The translations under genes and the position numbers were made by a program. Under the pieces are notes generated by a model. It saw nothing but the letters and a program-made list of their open reading frames with translations. It did no database searches and was not told the origin of the DNA. Below are positions 1 through 3,906 of a stretch of DNA of 5,824 nt, in pieces. Positions within the stretch are counted from its first letter, which is position 1. Each line of letters starts with the position of its first letter. Origin of the DNA: Actinomycetota bacterium (GTDB taxonomy: Bacteria; Actinomycetota; Actinomycetes; Nanopelagicales; Nanopelagicaceae); assembly GCA_947452525.1 (NCBI GenBank), contig CANGCW010000065.1:1-5824 (forward strand), in the 5' to 3' direction.

Positions 1-6
1 AGGCGG

Positions 7-1206
7 ATGAGAAGAAGTTTTGATGCAATCATCAAACTCTTTACCGATCGTGCCATCTGGGTCCGCCAAATATCGGTCGCCGCATTTGCAGCAGCTGTTG
101 CATGGCAACTAGGGGATCTCTGGATTTCTCATGGCGGGCTCGTCGCCGCAATTGTCTGCAGCCTCAGTATCCGCATCTCGCTCTATAAATCAGTACGCGA
201 GGGCTTCGGTCAGATTGTTGGTACTGCAATCGGTGCAGGTGTTGCACTTTTCTGTGTCTGGCTCTTCAACTTTGGAATCGTCGCGGTAGGAATCACCGTC
301 CTGCTCTGCTCTGTTGTGGCCCGCGGCCTCCATCTGGGCGAGGTTGCGTCAGTAAACGTTCCCGTTACCGCGCTCATCGTTATCGGCCCCGGACTTAACG
401 AGAGCACTGCAGTACACAGACTTCTCTCCACTCTATTAGGTGCTGCTGTTGCAATTGTCTTCTCCTACTTTTCGCACGCCAAGCGCCCAGAAGGTCGCAC
501 CATAGATCGCATCAAATCGCTGGGTGAGAAGTCCGCCGAGTTATTAGGCGAGATGGCCGAGGGCGTTGCCGCCGGATACACCCAGCGCGAAGCAGGGCGC
601 TGGCTATCGAAGGCACGCCTTCTTATAGAAGAGATTCCCAGCGTTCGCTCGCAGGCGCTCGAGGCCAAGAGATATGCCCGTTGGTCTCCCCTTGATGATC
701 TCGAGCGTGCTGAAGAGCTCTATATAAGCGGTGTGGCGATTGAACATACCGTCGTTCAGGTCCGCACTATGGCCCGCTCGCTCTTCGATGCAGCGGTCGA
801 TGAGAAGAATTTCATCTCCGCTAATAGAGATGTAGCGATTGCTATCTCAGCAACGAGTTATGCAATCGAGCGGAAGATTGCAACGGTGGGCGATGAGAGT
901 TCTGCACTACCTGTTGAGACATTCGCTAACGAGCTACGCCTGGCCGGAAGCACATTGGCACGTCACCTGATCGATAGCGCGGAGAGAGTTGATCAAGAAC
1001 AACTCGTCCGTGCCATCAGCCTGGTCGCTAATATCGAACGTATCGCTGACTCGCTGGATGAGAGCTCACCCGCTCTTATCGATGTGAAGACACCCGATGA
1101 GCCATCGGGCCAGAAGGTATTACAGGTATCAACGCTGGAGCAGACATCTCGTCTTGGCAATCGCGCCTTACGATTTATCCACTTCATTCGAGGCAACGGC
1201 TCTTGA
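7..1206 (+). CDS. FUSC/aromatic acid exporter-like inner membrane protein
   Basis: Probable inner-membrane protein of the fusaric acid resistance/aromatic acid exporter superfamily (FUSC, ArAE), whose members are thought to export aromatic acids or other small organic anions; the substrate here cannot be read from sequence. Residues 1-155 contain about six hydrophobic segments (roughly 20-40, 44-58, 68-86, 90-105, 115-130, 136-155) in short alanine/glycine-rich hairpins, as in the family. Residues 160-399 form a hydrophilic, charged, helical cytoplasmic region. About 400 residues is usual for actinobacterial single-block members; larger proteobacterial members carry a second membrane block. 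The frame is open back to base 1 and no ribosome binding site is properly spaced before the ATG (AGGCGG abuts it), so the true start may lie upstream of the window. The next gene overlaps its stop codon, suggesting co-transcription. The family call rests on topology and composition, not on a diagnostic motif. Confidence 0.72.
   Translation: MRRSFDAIIKLFTDRAIWVRQISVAAFAAAVAWQLGDLWISHGGLVAAIVCSLSIRISLYKSVREGFGQIVGTAIGAGVALFCVWLFNFGIVAVGITVLLCSVVARGLHLGEVASVNVPVTALIVIGPGLNESTAVHRLLSTLLGAAVAIVFSYFSHAKRPEGRTIDRIKSLGEKSAELLGEMAEGVAAGYTQREAGRWLSKARLLIEEIPSVRSQALEAKRYARWSPLDDLERAEELYISGVAIEHTVVQVRTMARSLFDAAVDEKNFISANRDVAIAISATSYAIERKIATVGDESSALPVETFANELRLAGSTLARHLIDSAERVDQEQLVRAISLVANIERIADSLDESSPALIDVKTPDEPSGQKVLQVSTLEQTSRLGNRALRFIHFIRGNGS
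1190..1206 (+). promoter_or_regulatory. Ribosome binding site and coupled TTG start of the MFS gene
   Basis: GAGG at 1190-1193 precedes the TTG at 1203-1205 by nine bases. The start codon shares bases with the upstream stop codon TGA (1204-1206), so a ribosome ending the first gene could restart on the second. This supports the rare TTG start over any downstream ATG, the first of which (Met19) would cut into the first membrane helix. Confidence 0.6.
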
Positions 1207-2411
1207 CCCGCAACGTAAAGCACGCGAAGTGGGCGTTGCGAGCGACCTTCTTCTTTATGGGGCTCGCAGTTGCGGCGACCGCAGCACGCGTTGCGGAGAT
1301 CAAGGGCCACACCGGCACCAGTGATGCCATCTGGGGTTATTGCATGATGCTCGGCAATGTCGGCGCGATGGCGGGCAACTTATTTGGCACACAACTTGCT
1401 CACCGCTTCGGCACACGCCGCATGGTCCAACTCGTCATGGTGATTGTCGGCTCGTCACAGATTGCATATGGATTCCTCGATCGCGCCTGGCAGGTGCCTC
1501 TCGTCGCCTTCTTCGCAGGTGGTTCCTACTCACTGATCAATATTGCCTGTAATACTCAAGGATCGATTATTCAATCTATTGAAGGTCGCTCATTGATGCC
1601 CTCCTTCCATGGTTCGTGGAGTATCGGCGCATTCACTGGTTCATTTACTGCAGGGCTCATTGCAAAGCACGTCTCGACTGCAACTCATCTCACCTTTAAC
1701 TCCATCGTTGCGATTCTCGGTTGCATCTTCATCGCTCGCTACCTGCTAGCACCAACATTCGATAACGCAGATGTGAAAGCAAACTCTGATGTACCTCATG
1801 ATGAACCGATTCCATCGCACTTCATGAACTTCATCTGGTTGGCAGCGCTCGGTTCCATGCTTGCCACCATTGCGGAGACATCAGTCGGTGATTGGTCGGC
1901 AATTCTTCTCCACGAAGATCTCCATATTCCTATCGGCCTTAACTCACTCGGCTACACCTGCTTCGTTCTTGCACAGATCACGAGTCGCTTCTCCATTGGA
2001 AAGTTGATTGATCGCTTTGGAATTCCCGTCGTGATTCGTTACGGTGGAGTTATCGGCGGCTCTGGTTATCTCATCGGTCTTTTAATCTCTTATCGCATCC
2101 ATCACCACTCTGAGATGGCAGCGCTCGTTGTTATGTGTATTGCATATGCGATTCTTGGATTCGGTGTTGCACCCATGCCGCCTTCATATGTATCTGTCGT
2201 CGGTAGCATTAAAGGACTTCCGACATCGCGCGGCCTCACTCGTCTTGCAATTATTGCTGCATCAGGATTTCTTCTCGGCCGCTTCGCAATCTCTTCACTG
2301 GCTGGTCTATTTGGCCTCCAGCTAGCCTTGCTCTTCCCCGCCTGCGCCTTGATCGGAAGCGGAATATTGGCGAAAACCCTCCATCTGGAGCGTATTAAGT
2401 ACCCCGAGTAG
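1203..2411 (+). CDS. Major facilitator superfamily transporter, YbjJ-like
   Basis: A 402-residue secondary transporter with about twelve hydrophobic segments, the standard MFS size. The loop between helices 2 and 3 carries the MFS motif A (residues 62-73, GTQLAHRFGTRR), and a degenerate copy lies at the matching point of the second half (GKLIDRFG, residues 266-273), confirming the two-fold 6+6 architecture. The segment reading MPSFHGSWSIGAF resembles the FHG...S.GA signature of the E. coli YbjJ group, whose substrate is not established. I chose the TTG at 1203 because GAGG at 1190-1193 lies nine bases upstream and because TTGA overlaps the TGA of the exporter gene by four bases, the classic arrangement for translational coupling. 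Sharing a transcript with a FUSC-type protein suggests linked efflux of small molecules, but this is inference. Direction of transport and substrate are unknown. Confidence 0.85.
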   Translation: MTRNVKHAKWALRATFFFMGLAVAATAARVAEIKGHTGTSDAIWGYCMMLGNVGAMAGNLFGTQLAHRFGTRRMVQLVMVIVGSSQIAYGFLDRAWQVPLVAFFAGGSYSLINIACNTQGSIIQSIEGRSLMPSFHGSWSIGAFTGSFTAGLIAKHVSTATHLTFNSIVAILGCIFIARYLLAPTFDNADVKANSDVPHDEPIPSHFMNFIWLAALGSMLATIAETSVGDWSAILLHEDLHIPIGLNSLGYTCFVLAQITSRFSIGKLIDRFGIPVVIRYGGVIGGSGYLIGLLISYRIHHHSEMAALVVMCIAYAILGFGVAPMPPSYVSVVGSIKGLPTSRGLTRLAIIAASGFLLGRFAISSLAGLFGLQLALLFPACALIGSGILAKTLHLERIKYPE

Positions 2412-2430
2412 GAACTCGCTTACTTTCCTT
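2405..2430 (+). terminator. Weak hairpin with pyrimidine tract at the end of the transporter unit
   Basis: CGAGT (2405-2409) and ACTCG (2414-2418) can pair around the four-base loop AGGA. The stem includes part of the MFS stop codon and is followed by a pyrimidine-rich stretch (2419-2430) with broken T runs. The stem is only five base pairs, so this could be at most a weak terminator. Read-through into the signalling genes 66 bases downstream is plausible. Confidence 0.25.
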
Positions 2431-2434
2431 TAGA

Positions 2435-2456
2435 TTCTCACAAATTTTTCACAAAG
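2435..2456 (+). promoter_or_regulatory. Two 11-base direct repeats, candidate operator for an OmpR/PhoB-type regulator
   Basis: Two adjacent 11-base units, TTCTCACAAAT (2435-2445) and TTTTCACAAAG (2446-2456), agree at nine of eleven positions and share the core TCACAAA in the same phase. OmpR/PhoB-family regulators commonly bind as head-to-tail dimers to tandem sites with an 11-base period, about one helical turn. A regulator of exactly this family is encoded 425 bases downstream in the same unit, so autoregulation is a reasonable inference. The repeat ends 21 bases before the start codon at 2478, upstream of the candidate -10 box. It could instead be a chance repeat in an AT-rich promoter. 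Confidence 0.42.
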
Positions 2457-2464
2457 TCTCTGCG

Positions 2465-2477
2465 TTAAATACACATT
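2465..2477 (+). promoter_or_regulatory. Candidate -10 box for a leaderless transcript of the phosphotransfer-like gene
   Basis: TTAAAT (2465-2470) matches the -10 consensus TATAAT at four of six positions and ends exactly seven bases before the ATG at 2478, so transcription would begin at or next to the start codon. No Shine-Dalgarno sequence precedes this ATG. The same geometry occurs at two other genes in this window (starts at 3868 and 3907), which strengthens the reading. No good -35 element is visible at the standard distance; the 11-base repeats occupy that region, as expected for an activator-dependent promoter. Confidence 0.4.
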
Positions 2478-2891
2478 ATGCAAATGACTAGAAAAACCAT
2501 CTCGCGAAACCACCCTGCCTATCGCGCGCGCCTTACAGTTCCCTCGATTCGCACCGCCGAGGCCGGTAACCGTTCACCTGCAAAGGAGTTGAGAGCTGTG
2601 GGAGATCACCATGCAGACCCAGTTACCACGATGATCGAGACAAGAAAGAAGTTCGTTCTCGAGAAGGCAATCAAAGCGCTTGAACTATGTGACCACACCG
2701 AGATGAAAGCGATAACACATGAGATGGGTGGGGCGATCGCCTTCTACACCTACCTCGAAGAGGGTGAGGCCCTTACAAGGTTATCGAGATGGATTGAGAG
2801 CAATCTCGACGCCAACAGAGACCTTCTGGAGAGCAAGCGCAGAGAAGTACTCGAACTACTACATATGAGGAGAGAACAGAATGACAAGTGA
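2478..2891 (+). CDS. Small helical protein with histidine-phosphotransfer (Hpt)-like motif
   Basis: A 137-residue soluble, mostly helical protein with no signal peptide or membrane segment. Residues 59-109 resemble an Hpt domain: a helix ending in an acidic turn (ALELCDH), then HEMGGA at 81-86, which fits the H-x-hydrophobic-x-G-[SA] pattern around the phosphorylated histidine, then a second amphipathic helix ending in IE. The lysine usual three residues after the histidine is glycine here, and the following loop is atypical, so the match is partial. Residues 110-137 are a charged helix. An Hpt protein would pass phosphate between a kinase and a response regulator; the next gene, overlapping by 11 bases, is such a regulator, which supports the idea. 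The start is uncertain: ATG 2478 fits leaderless translation, but GTG 2598 in the same frame has a strong AAAGGAG nine bases upstream and would give 97 residues containing the whole helical domain. Residues 1-40 are basic and look disordered. Confidence 0.55.
   Translation: MQMTRKTISRNHPAYRARLTVPSIRTAEAGNRSPAKELRAVGDHHADPVTTMIETRKKFVLEKAIKALELCDHTEMKAITHEMGGAIAFYTYLEEGEALTRLSRWIESNLDANRDLLESKRREVLELLHMRREQNDK
2582..2600 (+). promoter_or_regulatory. Strong ribosome binding site before an alternative GTG start
   Basis: AAAGGAG (2582-2588) is followed after nine bases by an in-frame GTG (2598-2600), codon 41 of the longer reading. It is one of the two best Shine-Dalgarno matches in the window. 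Either translation starts here and the preceding 120 bases are an untranslated leader, or two forms of the protein are made, or the match is a chance one within coding sequence. Confidence 0.45.
2867..2883 (+). promoter_or_regulatory. Ribosome binding site of the response regulator gene
   Basis: GAGGAGA (2867-2873) lies seven bases before the ATG at 2881 and inside the last codons of the upstream gene, whose stop codon (2889-2891) comes after this start. The layout implies translational coupling of the two proteins. Confidence 0.7.
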
Positions 2892-3567
2892 GTTGATTTT
2901 AGTTGTCGATGACAACCCAGATATCCGCATGCTCGTCCGTGCCTGCCTAGAGGCAGAGGGATTTAAAGTTGTTGAAGCAGAGGATGGCCTCCAAGCGCTC
3001 GATATCTTCCGCACGACCAACCCATCTGTTGTCATTCTTGATCTCGCAATCGGGCAACCTGATGGCTTCGAAGTCTGCCGCGAAATTCGCAAGGAATCAG
3101 GTGTTCCCATTGTGATGCTTACCAACCGCGCTGAAGAGGTCGATGAGGCGATGTGTCTTGCAGCTGGCGCTGATGATTACATCACCAAGCCCGTCTCACC
3201 ACGTATCTTGGCGCTACGCATTACAACGCAGCTCCGCCACAGAGGCCTACAAAGCGGGCCGGCCGTGACAACGTTGACCGCGAATGATCTCGTTCTCGAT
3301 GTGGAGAGCCGCGAATTCCAGATTGCAGGAAAGTCGATTCCACTAACTCGGACAGAGTTTGATTTCCTCCGCCTCTTGATGACCCAACCGCGTCGCGTCT
3401 TTACGCGCGAACAAGTACTTGAGGTCATCGGTACATCACCAGATTTCTCCAGTGATCATCTCCTCGATACACATGCATCACGACTTCGTATCAAGATCCG
3501 TGAAGCCGGCGGACATAATGCAATCGGTGCGGTCCGCGGCGTGGGTTACCGACTCTTCTCGGCTTGA
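2881..3567 (+). CDS. OmpR/PhoB-family response regulator
   Basis: A 228-residue two-component transcription factor of standard length. The receiver domain (about 4-122) has every core residue: acidic pair D10/D11, phosphoacceptor D54, switch threonine T81 and K103 followed by P104. A linker precedes the winged-helix effector domain (about 130-227), which shows the LTRTEFDFLRLL strand-helix junction, FTREQVL, the recognition-helix region DTHASRLRIKIRE and the C-terminal hairpin RGVGYRL typical of Trans_reg_C. When phosphorylated it should dimerise and bind tandem DNA repeats. After D54 the usual LPxxDG turn reads IGQPDG, so the proline is displaced by two positions. No histidine kinase is in the window; the partner is encoded elsewhere, possibly acting through the phosphotransfer-like protein whose gene overlaps this one by 11 bases. 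The targets are unknown, but the 11-base direct repeats upstream of this pair are a natural candidate. The gene ends seven bases from the convergent DUF167 gene. Confidence 0.93.
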   Translation: MTSELILVVDDNPDIRMLVRACLEAEGFKVVEAEDGLQALDIFRTTNPSVVILDLAIGQPDGFEVCREIRKESGVPIVMLTNRAEEVDEAMCLAAGADDYITKPVSPRILALRITTQLRHRGLQSGPAVTTLTANDLVLDVESREFQIAGKSIPLTRTEFDFLRLLMTQPRRVFTREQVLEVIGTSPDFSSDHLLDTHASRLRIKIREAGGHNAIGAVRGVGYRLFSA

Positions 3568-3574
3568 GCCCGTG

Positions 3575-3868
3575 TTAAAGCTCGAGGATGCCCATCAATT
3601 CTCGAGCTCGCTCTTCCAAGGCAGCAACATCACCTGCGATAGCTACTCGCTTATCGCGCGCTAACTCACCGAAGACGAGAGTGATATCCCGGGCGCGCAC
3701 ATCGAAGGCCTCGGCAATCTCTGCGATAACCGCTTTATTAGCCTTTCCATCGACAGCAGGTGCTTGAACCGCCACGACGAGACGGGGCGGATCACCGGCG
3801 ACGCCAGAGACGCGATTGCGCTTTGCATTTGGTCTCACTCGAATCTCGAGGATAAATGCGCCGCTCAT
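3575..3868 (-). CDS. DUF167 (YggU-like) family protein
   Basis: A 97-residue protein of the DUF167/YggU family: small, soluble, single-domain alpha/beta proteins found across bacteria, archaea and eukaryotes, with no firmly established biochemical role. The diagnostic features are present: an N-terminal strand leading into VRPNAKRN (about residues 11-18), then the strand LVVAVQAPAVDGKANKAVIAEIAEAF (about 30-55) with the invariant P-A-x-D/G-G-K-A-N core, and the helix-strand end with K(R)V at 73-75 in the usual position. Length and order match the family. The ATG at 3866-3868 has no Shine-Dalgarno sequence; a TATACT box ends seven bases upstream, implying a leaderless mRNA. It is divergent from the acyltransferase gene, with which it shares a 38-base promoter region, and convergent with the response regulator. 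I see no sign that it works with either neighbour. Confidence 0.9.
   Translation of the reverse strand: MSGAFILEIRVRPNAKRNRVSGVAGDPPRLVVAVQAPAVDGKANKAVIAEIAEAFDVRARDITLVFGELARDKRVAIAGDVAALEERARELMGILEL
3579..3608. terminator. Hairpin between convergent genes, possible two-way terminator
   Basis: AGCTCGAG (3579-3586) and CTCGAGCT (3601-3608) are perfect inverted copies. The stem extends by a G-T wobble and two more pairs to 11 base pairs (3579-3589 with 3598-3608), leaving an eight-base loop. It starts 11 bases past the regulator's stop codon, where a terminator would be expected, and on the - strand it spans the last ten codons of the DUF167 gene. Neither side has a long T run; the - strand has only CTTTAA after the stem. 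It may act as a pause or RNA-stabilising end structure rather than a canonical intrinsic terminator. Confidence 0.4.
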
Positions 3869-3875
3869 AGAGGGA

Positions 3876-3900
3876 AGTATAAGTAGGCGTTACCTATACT
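3876..3900. promoter_or_regulatory. Symmetric divergent promoter region with two TATACT boxes
   Basis: The 10-base arms AGTATAAGTA (3876-3885) and TACCTATACT (3891-3900) are inverted copies with one mismatch around the five-base spacer GGCGT. The outer six bases of each arm form a -10 box, TATACT, for its own direction. On the - strand it ends seven bases before the DUF167 ATG (3868); on the + strand it ends six bases before the acyltransferase GTG (3907). Both genes lack a Shine-Dalgarno sequence, so both would give leaderless mRNAs. The region for the -35 contacts of each promoter overlaps the other's -10 box, so polymerase binding should be mutually exclusive. The inverted repeat could also bind a dimeric repressor that controls both genes. 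Confidence 0.6.
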
Positions 3901-3906
3901 CAGGGC

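Noticed and set aside
1..6. AGGCGG just before the ATG at 7 as a ribosome binding site.
   Set aside because: There is no spacer between it and the ATG, so it could not place a ribosome on that codon; the true start may be upstream of the window.
993..1310. Open frame on the - strand across the junction of the two transporter genes (105 codons).
   Set aside because: It overlaps two well-supported + strand genes and their coupled start, has no ribosome binding site that I can see, and its product is arginine/serine-rich with no domain.
2448..2470. TTCACA (2448-2453) as a -35 box paired with TTAAAT (2465-2470).
   Set aside because: The spacing is 11 bases, too short for a standard promoter; TTCACA is better explained as part of the direct repeat.
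2478..2597. Possible riboswitch or structured leader between the candidate promoter and the strong ribosome binding site.
   Set aside because: I compared it by eye with common classes (SAM, cyclic di-AMP, cyclic di-GMP types) and found no matching conserved core; only short weak stems are visible, and the codons look normal for coding sequence.
3419..3664. Open frame on the + strand running from the end of the regulator gene through the convergent junction.
   Set aside because: It overlaps the DNA-binding domain of the regulator in another frame and then the DUF167 gene on the opposite strand; both are well supported, and the product has no recognisable feature.
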